A stretch of 15,174 bases of DNA. Origin: Cellulomonas sp. Lineage in GTDB: Bacteria; Actinomycetota; Actinomycetes; Actinomycetales; Cellulomonadaceae. The stretch is taken from NCBI GenBank assembly GCA_031178805.1, contig JAPSIJ010000018.1, forward strand, positions 1-15,174, in the 5' to 3' direction. Positions 1 through 7,168 of the stretch are shown one piece after another (positions within the stretch are counted from its first letter, which is position 1; each line of letters begins with the position of its first letter). The notes beneath the pieces are model-generated. The model was not told where the DNA came from and searched no databases. It saw only the letters and a list, made by a program, of their open reading frames with translations. The position numbers and the translations under genes are program-made.

Positions 1-89
1 CCGAGCTGCCAGCGCACGTCCAGCAGCCGGGGCGGGCGGGGCCCGTCGAGCGCGCGGGCGAGGTCGGCGGCGGTCACGGTGACGGGCAT
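1..89 (-). CDS. Rhodanese-type sulfurtransferase, N-terminal 29 codons only
   Basis: Only the first 29 residues lie in the window, reading leftward from ATG at 89. They begin MPVTVTAADLARAL and reach RLLDVRWQL. An N-terminal 'ADLA' helix followed by 'LLDVRW' is the usual opening of actinobacterial thiosulfate or 3-mercaptopyruvate sulfurtransferases, where the strand precedes the first rhodanese homology region. These enzymes move sulfane sulfur to thiophilic acceptors through a cysteine persulfide; the catalytic cysteine would lie outside the window. The ATG is chosen because a TANNNT -10 box ends 7 bases before it, which suits a leaderless transcript. The gene is divergent from oleA. The family call rests on a short stretch, and a single-domain rhodanese is also possible. 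Confidence 0.72.
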   Translation of the reverse strand, partial: MPVTVTAADLARALDGPRPPRLLDVRWQL

Positions 90-96
90 GCCGCCC

Positions 97-102
97 ACGC
101 TA
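97..102 (-). promoter_or_regulatory. -10 box of a probable leaderless promoter for the sulfurtransferase gene
   Basis: On the minus strand TAGCGT (TANNNT) ends 7 bases before the ATG at 89, so transcription should start at or next to the start codon. There is no purine-rich ribosome-binding site in between (GGGCGGC). No good -35 is visible. The same spacing is seen in front of three other minus-strand genes in this window. Confidence 0.4.
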
Positions 103-215
103 CGACCCTGCCGGGGTCCCGGCGAGGTCCGCCCGCCCCGACGTGTCCGACGCCACGCGCGACCCCGGGAACCCCGCTCGCCACCTGGTCGTTCCCCTCC
201 TGGTGCCCCGCCGAC

Positions 216-233
216 GGGCGTCCTCGGACGCCC
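216..233. repeat. Inverted repeat in the spacer between the sulfurtransferase gene and oleA (possible operator)
   Basis: Perfect 8-base arms GGGCGTCC and GGACGCCC flank a 2-base centre (TC). The site lies 114 to 131 bases upstream of the oleA start, in the 257-base divergent spacer at 90-346. An 11-base piece of it, GCGTCCTCGGA at 218-228, recurs at 291-301. Short symmetric sites of this kind often bind dimeric regulators, but in DNA this GC-rich a chance match is possible. Confidence 0.35.
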
Positions 234-280
234 CGCCTCCGCCGCACCAGCACCGTCGTGGCGCGCGTCGGGCCGGGGTG

Positions 281-301
281 CAGCATGCTGGCGTCCTCGG
301 A
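281..301. repeat. Palindrome plus repeated 11-mer upstream of oleA
   Basis: CAGCATGCTG at 281-290 is a perfect 10-base palindrome. It directly abuts a second copy of GCGTCCTCGGA (291-301), which also occurs inside the inverted repeat at 216-233. The element ends 45 bases before the oleA start codon, a place where a repressor or activator could act. The rest of the 90-346 spacer shows no open frame with a usable start and signal, and only one TA dinucleotide (101-102), so no plus-strand -10 box for oleA can be named. Confidence 0.3.
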
Positions 302-346
302 AGTCCCCGGCGAGCCCCGCTCGTCGCCGTCCGTCTTGGAGCCTGT

Positions 347-1369
347 GTGTCCGGAAACGCCACCACCCGGTTCGGGAACGTCTCGCTGCTGTCCGTCGCG
401 AGCCGCCTCCCGAGCCGCATCACCACGTCCGCCGAGATCCAGGAGCGCCTGGGCTCGGCCCTGCGCCGGCTCCGGCTCCCCCGCACCGTCCTGCAGCGGG
501 TCGCGGGCGTGGAGGAGCGCCGCAACTGGGGCCCCGGCGAGGACGCGGACAGCGCGACGGTGGCGGCCGGCGAGCAGGCGCTGCGCGAGGCGGGCGTCAA
601 CCCGGCCGACGTGGGCCTGCTGATCAACACCTCGGTGACCCGCAAGCACCTGGAGCCGTCCGTCGCGGTGAAGCTGCACCACGGCCTGGGGCTCGGCAGC
701 GCGGCGGTGAACTTCGACGTGGCGAACGCCTGCCTGGGGTTCATCAACGGGATGAGCCTGGCCGCGGGGATGATCGAGTCCGGCCAGATCCGGTACGCCG
801 TGGTGGTGAACGGCGAGGACGCCGACGACATCCAGCGCACGACGATCGACCGGCTGCTGCGGCCCGAGGTCGGCCGCGAGGACTTCATGGAGGAGTTCGC
901 CACCCTGACGCTGGGCTCCGGCTCCGCGGCCGCGGTGCTGGGCCGCACGGACGAGAACCCGGGCGGCCACCGGCTGCTCGGCGGCGTCACCCGCGCGGCG
1001 ACGCAGTTCCACGACCTGTGCGTCGGCTCGGCGGACGCGATGCTCACCGACGCCCGCGCGCTGCTCGAGGGCGGCCTGGACCTCGTGGTCGACGCCTGGC
1101 ACGAGGCGGCCCCGGCGTGGAACTGGTCCGCCATGGACCGGTACATCACCCACCAGGTGTCCCGGGTGCACACCGACGCGATCGTCAAGGCCGTCGGCCT
1201 GGACCGCAAGCGCGTCCCCACCACGTTCCCGCACCTCGGCAACGTCGGGCCGGCCTCGGTGCCGATCACGCTGGTCGAGGAGCAGGACTCGCTGCGCACG
1301 GGCGACCGGGTGCTGCTGATGGGCGTCGGCTCCGGCATCAACACGGCGATGATGGAGCTGCAGTGGTGA
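347..1369 (+). CDS. oleA: OleA, acyl-CoA head-to-head condensing thiolase of olefin biosynthesis
   Basis: This 340-residue thiolase-fold enzyme joins two fatty acyl-CoAs by a non-decarboxylative Claisen condensation to give a 2-alkyl-3-ketoacid, the first step of long-chain olefin biosynthesis. The nucleophilic cysteine is C129 in DVANACLGF. Other active-site residues are H269 in THQVS and N299 in GNVGPAS, and E103 in KHLEPS matches the glutamate that reaches into the partner subunit in Xanthomonas OleA. The open frame extends upstream to 143, but the extra residues are arginine-rich and unlike the family. GTG at 347 gives VSGNATTRF, the usual OleA start, a family-typical length (Xanthomonas OleA is about 338), and a GGAG box (338-341) 5 bases upstream. 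It overlaps oleBC by GTGA. Ordinary FabH is less likely because of the glutamate and the neighbours. Confidence 0.93.
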   Translation: MSGNATTRFGNVSLLSVASRLPSRITTSAEIQERLGSALRRLRLPRTVLQRVAGVEERRNWGPGEDADSATVAAGEQALREAGVNPADVGLLINTSVTRKHLEPSVAVKLHHGLGLGSAAVNFDVANACLGFINGMSLAAGMIESGQIRYAVVVNGEDADDIQRTTIDRLLRPEVGREDFMEEFATLTLGSGSAAAVLGRTDENPGGHRLLGGVTRAATQFHDLCVGSADAMLTDARALLEGGLDLVVDAWHEAAPAWNWSAMDRYITHQVSRVHTDAIVKAVGLDRKRVPTTFPHLGNVGPASVPITLVEEQDSLRTGDRVLLMGVGSGINTAMMELQW

Positions 1370-4011
1370 CCAGCCCCACCACCGCACCGCTCCGCCCCGC
1401 CACGCTCGCCCCCGCCGGTCTGCCCGGCCTCGACCCGCGGTTCAGCCACCGGCTCACCGTGCCCGGCGGCGACCAGTGGCACTACCTCGACACCGGCCCC
1501 GAGCTCGCCGCCCGCGGGCTGGAGCCCCGGGGCACCGTGCTCGCCGTGCACGGCAACCCCACGTGGTCCTACCTGTGGCGCGCCCTGCTCCCCGCCACCC
1601 TCGACGCCGCCGCCGCGGGCGGTCCCGTGTGGCGCGTGGTCGCCGTCGACCAGCTCGAGATGGGCCTGTCCGCCCGGACCGGCCGGCAGCGCACCCTCCC
1701 CGAGCGCGTGCGCGACCTCGACGTGTTCACCACGACCCTCGGCCTCACCGGGCCGGTCGTGGCGCTGGGGCACGACTGGGGCGGCGTGGTCGCCTCGGGC
1801 TGGGCCGTCGACCACCCGGAGCAGCTCGCCGGGCTCGCCCTGCTGAACACCGCGGTGGCGCACCCCGCCGACGAGCCGATCCCCGCGCCGCTGCGGGCCG
1901 CCACCGCCGGGCCCGTGCTCCGGCTGGCCACCAGCACCACCCGGGCGTTCCTGGAGACGACCCTCGCGCTCGCGCACCCGCCGCTGCCGCGCGCCGTCGC
2001 GGACGCCTACCGGACCCCGTACCGGCACGCCGACGAGCGGCAGGGCATCGAGGGCTTCGTCGCCGACATCCCCGCCGACCCCGCGCACACCAGCGCGCCG
2101 GAGCTGCACCGGATCGCCGCGGGCGTCGCCGCGCTGGACGTGCCGGCGCTGCTGCTGTGGGGCCCGCGCGACCCCGTGTTCCAGGACCGGTACCTCGACG
2201 ACCTGCTGGACCGCCTCCCGCACGCGCGGGTGCACCGGTACGAGGGCGCCGGGCACCTGCTGGCCGAGGACGTCGACTGGCCGCCCGCGCTGCTGGCGTG
2301 GCTGACGGAGCAGGTGGGCACCGGTCCGGCGGGCGCCGCCGGAGCCGCGGACACCGCGGACGTCGCCGACGCACCGGCGCGCGCGCCGCTGTGGGCCGCG
2401 CTGGACGCCCGCGCCGACGACCCCGGCCCCGCCGTCCTCGACATGACCGCCGCCGACGGCCCCCGCACCGTGAGCTGGCGCCTGCTGGCCCGCCAGGTGC
2501 GGCGGATCGCCGCCGGCCTGCACGCGACCGGCGTGCGGCGCGGCGACCGCGTCTCGCTGCTCGTGCAGCCGGGCCCCACCCTCACGGCGCTCGTGTACGC
2601 GTGCCTGCGGATCGGCGCCGTCGTGGTGGTCGCCGACGCGGGCCTCGGGCCGCAGGGCCTCACCCGCGCCCAGCGCGGCGCGCAGCCCGACTGGGTGGTC
2701 GGGCAGACCAAGGGCCTGCTCGCCGCCCGCGCGCTCGGCTGGCCCGGCGTCCGCATCGCCGCCGACCCGCTGCACCCGGCCACCCGCCGGGCGCTCGGCG
2801 TCGCGCACACGCTGCTCGACGTCGCCGACGCCGGCCGCGACGAGGTGCTGCCGCCCGAGCCCGCGCCCGCCGACGAGGCCGCGATCCTGTTCACCTCCGG
2901 CTCCACCGGCCCGGCCAAGGGCGTCGTCTACACGCACGCCCAGCTGTCCGCGGTCCGCGACGTGCTGCGCGAGCACTTCGCCGTCGGCCCGGACACCGGG
3001 CTGGTCACCGGGTTCGCGCCGTTCGCGCTGCTCGGGCCCGCGCTGGGCACCCGGTCCGTCACGCCCGACATGGACATCTCCGCGCCGCGGACGCTGACCG
3101 CCCGCGCCGTGGCCGACGCCGTGCGCGCCTCCGAGGCCGCGATCGTGTTCCTGTCCCCCGCCGCGGTGCTGAACGTGGTGGCCACCGCCGACGCCCTCGA
3201 CGACGCCGACCGCACCGCCCTGGGCGGGGTCCGGACGTTCCTGTCGACCGGTGCCCCGGTCAGCGAGGAGCTGCTGTCCTCCGCCGCCGCGGTGATGCCC
3301 GCCGCGGACGCGCACACCCCGTACGGCATGACCGAGTGCCTGCTGGTCACGGACATCACGCTGGACGGCATCCGGGACGCCGCCGCGGCCCCTGACGCCG
3401 GCGTGTGCGTCGGCCGGCCCGTCGGCGGCGGCGAGGTGCTGATCAGCGCGCTGGACGCCGACGGCGCCGCCACCGGTGCCCCCGGGACGGCGCCCGGCGT
3501 GCTCGGCGAGGTGCTCGTGCGCGCCCCGCACCTCAAGCAGCGCTACGACCGGCTGTGGCTCACCGACCGCGCCGCCGAGCGCGACACCCCGCCGGGGCGC
3601 TGGCACCGCACGGGCGACGTCGGCCACCTCGACGCCGACGGCCGGCTGTGGATCGAGGGCCGCCTCGCGCACGTCCTGACCACCCCTGACGGCCCGCTGG
3701 CGCCGGTCGGCCCCGAGCAGCACGTCGAGCGGGTGGCGGGGGTCCGCCGCGCCGCCGTCGTGGGGGTCGGCCCCGCGGGGGTGCAGCAGGCCGTCGCCGT
3801 CGTGGAGTCCCTCCCGGCCGCCCGCCGGCGCGGGCTCGCCCCGGACGCGCTCGCCGCCGAGGTCCGCGCGGCGTCGCCCGTCCCGCTCGCCGCGGTGCTC
3901 GTCGTCCCGGCGCTGCCGACCGACATCCGGCACAACTCCAAGATCGACCGCGCCCGGCTGTCGACCTGGGCGTCGCGGGTGCTGGCCGGCGGCCGGGTGG
4001 GCGCGCCGTGA
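1366..4011 (+). CDS. oleBC: OleBC fusion: beta-lactone decarboxylase (OleB) joined to beta-lactone synthetase (OleC)
   Basis: One 881-residue protein carries the last two steps of olefin biosynthesis. Residues about 20-318 are OleB, an alpha/beta-hydrolase of the haloalkane dehalogenase type: oxyanion segment HGNPTW (62-67), nucleophile D137 in GHDWGG, acid D269 in WGPRDPV, and H297 in GAGHLL. OleB splits the beta-lactone into CO2 and a cis-olefin. An Ala/Asp-rich linker (318-340) leads to OleC, an ANL-superfamily AMP-forming enzyme that uses ATP to turn the 2-alkyl-3-hydroxyacid into the beta-lactone. OleC shows the P-loop FTSGSTGPAKG (509-519), YGMTE (653-657), TGDVG (749-753) and the C-terminal lysine K859 in NSKID. 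OleB and OleC are separate in proteobacteria; the fusion is known from actinobacteria such as Micrococcus. GTG at 1366 overlaps the oleA stop, and the stop overlaps the oleD start, both as GTGA. Confidence 0.93.
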   Translation: MTSPTTAPLRPATLAPAGLPGLDPRFSHRLTVPGGDQWHYLDTGPELAARGLEPRGTVLAVHGNPTWSYLWRALLPATLDAAAAGGPVWRVVAVDQLEMGLSARTGRQRTLPERVRDLDVFTTTLGLTGPVVALGHDWGGVVASGWAVDHPEQLAGLALLNTAVAHPADEPIPAPLRAATAGPVLRLATSTTRAFLETTLALAHPPLPRAVADAYRTPYRHADERQGIEGFVADIPADPAHTSAPELHRIAAGVAALDVPALLLWGPRDPVFQDRYLDDLLDRLPHARVHRYEGAGHLLAEDVDWPPALLAWLTEQVGTGPAGAAGAADTADVADAPARAPLWAALDARADDPGPAVLDMTAADGPRTVSWRLLARQVRRIAAGLHATGVRRGDRVSLLVQPGPTLTALVYACLRIGAVVVVADAGLGPQGLTRAQRGAQPDWVVGQTKGLLAARALGWPGVRIAADPLHPATRRALGVAHTLLDVADAGRDEVLPPEPAPADEAAILFTSGSTGPAKGVVYTHAQLSAVRDVLREHFAVGPDTGLVTGFAPFALLGPALGTRSVTPDMDISAPRTLTARAVADAVRASEAAIVFLSPAAVLNVVATADALDDADRTALGGVRTFLSTGAPVSEELLSSAAAVMPAADAHTPYGMTECLLVTDITLDGIRDAAAAPDAGVCVGRPVGGGEVLISALDADGAATGAPGTAPGVLGEVLVRAPHLKQRYDRLWLTDRAAERDTPPGRWHRTGDVGHLDADGRLWIEGRLAHVLTTPDGPLAPVGPEQHVERVAGVRRAAVVGVGPAGVQQAVAVVESLPAARRRGLAPDALAAEVRAASPVPLAAVLVVPALPTDIRHNSKIDRARLSTWASRVLAGGRVGAP

Positions 4012-4985
4012 CGGTCCTGGTGACCGGCGCCTCCGGCCTGCTCGGCGGCGCCGTGGCGCGCGTCCTGGTCGAGCGCGGGGAGGACGTCCGCACGCTCCAG
4101 CGCCGCCCGTCCGGCGTGGCCGGCGCCCACGACGTGGCCGGCTCCGTGACCGACGCCGCGGCCGTCGCCCGGGCGGTCGAGGGCGTCGACGCCGTGGTGC
4201 ACCTCGCCGCGCGGGTGTCGCTCGCCGGGCCGCGGGCCGAGTTCGACGCCGTGAACGTCGGCGGCACCACCACGCTGCTCGACGCCGCCGAGCGGGCCGG
4301 CGCCGGCCGGTTCGTCCAGGTGTCCTCGCCCTCCGTCGCGCACGGCGGCAGCTCGCTGGTCGGCGTGGGCGCCCAGCCCGCGGACCCCGCGCACGCCCGC
4401 GGCGACTACGCCCGCACGAAGGCCGCCGCCGAGCTGCTGGCCCTGGACCGGGACGGCGCGATGCACGTCGTCGCCGTCCGCCCGCACCTGGTGTGGGGGC
4501 CGGGCGACACCCAGCTCGTCGAGCGGGTGCTCGACCGCGCCGCCCGCGGCCGCCTCCCCCTGCTCGACCACGGCGCCGCGCTGATCGACACCACCTACGT
4601 CGACAACGCCGCCACCGGCATCGTCGCCGCGCTCGACCGCGCCCCCGCCGTGCACGGGCGGGCGTACGTGCTCACCAACGGCGAGCCGCGCACCGTCGCC
4701 GACCTGCTGGCCGGCATCTGCCGCGCCGGCGGTGTCCGGCCCCCCGCCTGGCGGGTCCCCGCGGCCCTCGCCCGCGCGGCGGGCGGCGCCGTCGAGGCCG
4801 CCTGGCGGCTGCGCCCCGGCACCGACGAGCCGCCGATGACCCGGTTCCTCGCCGAGCAGCTGTCCACCGCGCACTGGTTCGACCAGCGGGCCACCCGGGC
4901 GGACCTGCGGTGGACGCCGGCCGTGACGCTGGACGAGGGGTTCGCGCGGCTCGCGGCGCACTACCGGGAGCGCGGCGGGCGCTAG
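4008..4985 (+). CDS. oleD: OleD, NADPH-dependent 2-alkyl-3-ketoacid reductase
   Basis: This 325-residue extended short-chain dehydrogenase reduces the OleA product to a 2-alkyl-3-hydroxyacid, the substrate of OleC. It starts with the Rossmann loop VTGASGLLGGAV (GxxGxxG). The catalytic YxxxK pair is in DYARTKAAAE, with a serine-rich strand (VSSPSVAHGG) before it as in 3-beta-HSD-type enzymes. HLVWGPGD, a conserved segment after the active site, is also present. Start GTG at 4008 overlaps the oleBC stop (GTGA), so translation is probably coupled. Length fits OleD. It is the last gene of the operon; the next gene begins on the opposite strand 5 bases after its stop, and no terminator hairpin is seen there. 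Known OleB, OleC and OleD form a large complex, which fits the tight gene packing. Confidence 0.9.
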   Translation: MTVLVTGASGLLGGAVARVLVERGEDVRTLQRRPSGVAGAHDVAGSVTDAAAVARAVEGVDAVVHLAARVSLAGPRAEFDAVNVGGTTTLLDAAERAGAGRFVQVSSPSVAHGGSSLVGVGAQPADPAHARGDYARTKAAAELLALDRDGAMHVVAVRPHLVWGPGDTQLVERVLDRAARGRLPLLDHGAALIDTTYVDNAATGIVAALDRAPAVHGRAYVLTNGEPRTVADLLAGICRAGGVRPPAWRVPAALARAAGGAVEAAWRLRPGTDEPPMTRFLAEQLSTAHWFDQRATRADLRWTPAVTLDEGFARLAAHYRERGGR

Positions 4986-4990
4986 GCGGG

Positions 4991-5380
4991 TCACATCGTG
5001 ACGGAGCCGTCCGCCCCGATCGGCCACTCCGGGTTGTGCGCGACCTCCCACACGTAGCCGTCCGGGTCGGCGAACGCCCCGGACGTCCCGCCCCACTCGG
5101 CCCGTGCCGCCGGGCGCAGCACCGACCCGCCGGCCGCTGCGGCCGCGGCGAGCACCGGCGCGACCTCCTCGGGGCTGCGCACGTTGTACGCGAGCTCGAC
5201 ACCGGGGGCGCCGTGCCCGCCCACCCCCGTCCAGAGCGCCAGCACGAGGCCGTTCGCCTGGAAGAAGGCGACCTGGTCGTCGGGCTGCCGGGGCGGCGGC
5301 CAGCCCATCGCCTCGTAGAAGGCGCGGGCGCGCGCCAGGTCCGCGACGCCGAGCGTCACGACGCTGATCCGGGGTTCCAT
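4991..5380 (-). CDS. VOC-superfamily (glyoxalase/bleomycin-resistance fold) protein
   Basis: A 129-residue single-domain protein with the features of the vicinal oxygen chelate family: an opening beta-alpha unit (ISVVTLGVADLARARAFYEAMGW, given here as positions 5-27), and near the C-terminus FADPDGYVWEVAHNPEW (103-119), where E112 is a likely metal ligand. Members of this subgroup are cytoplasmic and mostly have no assigned substrate, so no reaction is proposed. ATG at 5380 is preferred over an upstream GTG-type start at 5404 because MEPRISVVTLG is the normal family beginning and a GAAGG box lies 5 bases upstream. The gene is convergent with oleD, 5 bases apart, and divergent from rtcB. Confidence 0.85.
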   Translation of the reverse strand: MEPRISVVTLGVADLARARAFYEAMGWPPPRQPDDQVAFFQANGLVLALWTGVGGHGAPGVELAYNVRSPEEVAPVLAAAAAAGGSVLRPAARAEWGGTSGAFADPDGYVWEVAHNPEWPIGADGSVTM

Positions 5381-5418
5381 GCGCCCTTCGTACCGCACCC
5401 GCACCCCGGCGCGGCAGG

Positions 5419-5439
5419 GCCCTCTCGACGGGAGAGGGC
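5419..5439. repeat. Hairpin between the divergent VOC gene and rtcB
   Basis: Perfect 8-base arms GCCCTCTC (5419-5426) and GAGAGGGC (5432-5439) enclose a 5-base loop, followed on the plus strand by GATTTC. The element lies 47 bases before the rtcB start. It looks like a small terminator, but it sits between two divergent starts, so an operator or a structured rtcB leader is equally possible. Confidence 0.4.
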
Positions 5440-5485
5440 GATTTCAGCGCGACCGCGGGCCCGTCGGCAGGTCAGGATCGGCGGC

Positions 5486-6664
5486 ATGACCCGCGAGAAG
5501 CTGTCCCCGCGCCTGATCAGCTGGGCGTCCGTCCTGGAGCCGAAGACCCGGGAGCAGGCCGTCCGCACCGCGCGCATGCCGTTCATCTACCCGCACCTGG
5601 CCCTGATGCCCGACGCCCACCTGGGCAAGGGCGCCACGGTGGGCTCGGTCATCCCGACGCTCGGCGCGATCATCCCCGCGGCCGTGGGCGTCGACATCGG
5701 CTGCGGCATGATCGCCGTGCGCACCCAGTGGCACGAGGACCAGCTGCGCGCCGCCGGGTCGCTGCGCGCGCTGCGCGAGTCGATCGAGGGCGCCGTGCCG
5801 GTCTCGGCCGGCGGGTACAACCGCCGGCTGACGGACACCGCCCGCGACCGGGTGGCGACGCTGGAGGCGAAGGCCGCGGCGGCCGGGTTCGACCCCGCGT
5901 CGTACGCCGGCAACTGGCGGCTGCAGCTCGGCTCCCTCGGGTCGGGCAACCACTTCATCGAGGTGAGCGTCGACGAGACGGGCGCGGTGTGGCTGTTCCT
6001 GCACTCCGGCAGCCGCGGGGTGGGCAACAAGATCGCCCAGCACCACATCGCCGTCGCGGCGGAGCTGTGCCGCCGGTGGTGGATCGAGCTGCCGGACCGG
6101 GACCTCGCCTACCTCGTGGAGGGCACCGACGAGTTCTGGGCCTACGTCCGCGAGCTGCGGTGGGCCCAGGACTTCGCCGCCGCCAACCGCGAGGAGATGA
6201 TGGACCGGGTCGTCGCGGCCGTCGCCGATCACATGGGCGAGCCCGTGGACGAGACGGAGCGGGTGAACTGCCACCACAACTTCACCGAGCAGGAGCAGCA
6301 CTTCGGCAAGTCCGTGTGGGTGTCCCGCAAGGGCGCCATCCGGGCGCGGGCCGGCGACGCGGGCCTGATCCCCGGCTCGATGGGCACGGCGTCCTACGTG
6401 GTGACCGGCAAGGGCGACGCGCTGTCGCTGGACTCCAGCCCGCACGGCGCCGGCCGGAACCACTCCCGGTCGGCGGCCCGGAAGCTGTTCACCCGCGAGC
6501 AGCTGCGGGAGGCGATGGCCGGCATCGAGTACCGGGACACCGACGCGTTCCTGGACGAGATCCCCGCGGCGTACAAGGACATCGACCAGGTGATGGCCGA
6601 CGCGGCGGACCTGGTCGAGGTCCGGCACGTGCTGCACCAGGTGGTGAACGTGAAGGGCGACTGA
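5486..6664 (+). CDS. rtcB: RtcB, GTP- and Mn2+-dependent RNA 3'-phosphate / 5'-OH ligase
   Basis: This 392-residue cytoplasmic enzyme joins RNA ends bearing a 2',3'-cyclic phosphate or 3'-phosphate to a 5'-hydroxyl, acting in RNA repair. The family motifs appear in order: DAHLGKG (43-49), GVDIGCGM (68-75, Mn ligand C73), GNHF (154-157), HSGSRG (173-178), NCHHNF (261-266), GSMGTASY (297-304) and SPHGAGR (318-324), whose H320 corresponds to the histidine that carries GMP. Length matches the roughly 400-residue bacterial form. ATG at 5486 follows AGGA (5474-5477) by 8 bases and gives MTREKLSPRLISWAS, the usual start of this actinobacterial subgroup. No archease or rtcA gene is adjacent. A hairpin lies upstream and a strong one downstream, so it is probably transcribed alone. 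Confidence 0.94.
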   Translation: MTREKLSPRLISWASVLEPKTREQAVRTARMPFIYPHLALMPDAHLGKGATVGSVIPTLGAIIPAAVGVDIGCGMIAVRTQWHEDQLRAAGSLRALRESIEGAVPVSAGGYNRRLTDTARDRVATLEAKAAAAGFDPASYAGNWRLQLGSLGSGNHFIEVSVDETGAVWLFLHSGSRGVGNKIAQHHIAVAAELCRRWWIELPDRDLAYLVEGTDEFWAYVRELRWAQDFAAANREEMMDRVVAAVADHMGEPVDETERVNCHHNFTEQEQHFGKSVWVSRKGAIRARAGDAGLIPGSMGTASYVVTGKGDALSLDSSPHGAGRNHSRSAARKLFTREQLREAMAGIEYRDTDAFLDEIPAAYKDIDQVMADAADLVEVRHVLHQVVNVKGD

Positions 6665-6676
6665 GGACCGCCACGC

Positions 6677-6714
6677 ACGCAGGGCCGGGGACCGTCCGGT
6701 CCCGGGCCCTGCGT
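6677..6714. terminator. Bidirectional terminator hairpin between rtcB and the convergent 149-residue gene
   Basis: Seventeen-base arms at 6677-6693 and 6698-6714 (ACGCAGGGC... and ...GCCCTGCGT) pair with a single mismatch around a 4-base loop GTCC. The hairpin starts 12 bases after the rtcB stop and ends 4 bases before the stop of the opposing gene, so it can serve both. There is no T-tract on either side, which is common in very GC-rich actinobacteria. Confidence 0.8.
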
Positions 6715-6718
6715 ACGC

Positions 6719-7168
6719 TCAGGCGAAGCGAATCTCCTCGACGAGCCGCTGCACGCCGGCGGCGCGCTCCGCCTCGGCGGACCGGCGGAGCACCGCGTCG
6801 GCCTCGCGCTGGTCGTGCTCCTCGCCGAGGTCGCGGTCGATGTCGCCGAGGAGCACGGCGAGCTCGTGCGCCAGCCCGTCACGGAGCTCGTGCAGGCTGG
6901 TGTTCCCGATCAGCAGCCGGCGATCGGAGACCCGGAGGGTCACGCGCGGGTAGCCGATCTCCGCGAGCCGGCGTGCGGCCGCGGGGCCGTGGATCGCCGC
7001 CTTCTCGGGTGCGCTGACCTGCCGGCTGAAGACGGCCGGCACCGTGTAGGTGGCGGGCGCCTCGTCGGTGCCGAGCATCGCGGGCAGGCCGCTGGTCAGG
7101 ATCGAGGCCAGGCGCAGGGTCGAGGTACCGGCGTCCGCGGTGCCGCGGTCCTGGGCCGGGGCGCTCAT
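6719..7168 (-). CDS. Unrecognised 149-residue protein, coupled to the LapA-domain gene
   Basis: I do not recognise this family. The protein is 149 residues with no signal peptide and no membrane segment. Residues 1-16 look disordered, 18-50 are mixed, 53-70 (APEKAAIHGPAAARRLAEIG) look helical, 75-90 have a strand-like run (RVTLRVSDRRLLIGNTS), and 91-149 are rich in Glu, Arg, Asp and Ala and probably form helices, with an acidic patch GDIDRDLGEEHDQREAD (108-124). The pattern is a small soluble helical protein. ATG at 7168 overlaps the stop of the upstream LapA-domain gene as ATGA, so the two are probably translated together and may act together, perhaps at the membrane. A hairpin at 6677-6714 ends the unit. 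Confidence 0.7.
   Translation of the reverse strand: MSAPAQDRGTADAGTSTLRLASILTSGLPAMLGTDEAPATYTVPAVFSRQVSAPEKAAIHGPAAARRLAEIGYPRVTLRVSDRRLLIGNTSLHELRDGLAHELAVLLGDIDRDLGEEHDQREADAVLRRSAEAERAAGVQRLVEEIRFA

Noticed and set aside
143..346. N-terminal extension of OleA from ATG at 143.
   Set aside because: The extra 68 residues are arginine- and proline-rich and unlike the family, and the GTG at 347 has a GGAG site and gives the typical length and N-terminus.
100..3933. Very long minus-strand open frame opposite the ole operon (over 1200 codons).
   Set aside because: It is a GC-rich antisense shadow with Gly/Arg/Val/His-rich low-complexity translation and no motifs, while the plus strand shows three well-conserved enzymes.
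4493..5485. Reading rtcB as a longer protein starting inside oleD.
   Set aside because: The upstream part is a shadow of oleD and the VOC gene; the RtcB family begins at MTREKLSPRL (5486).
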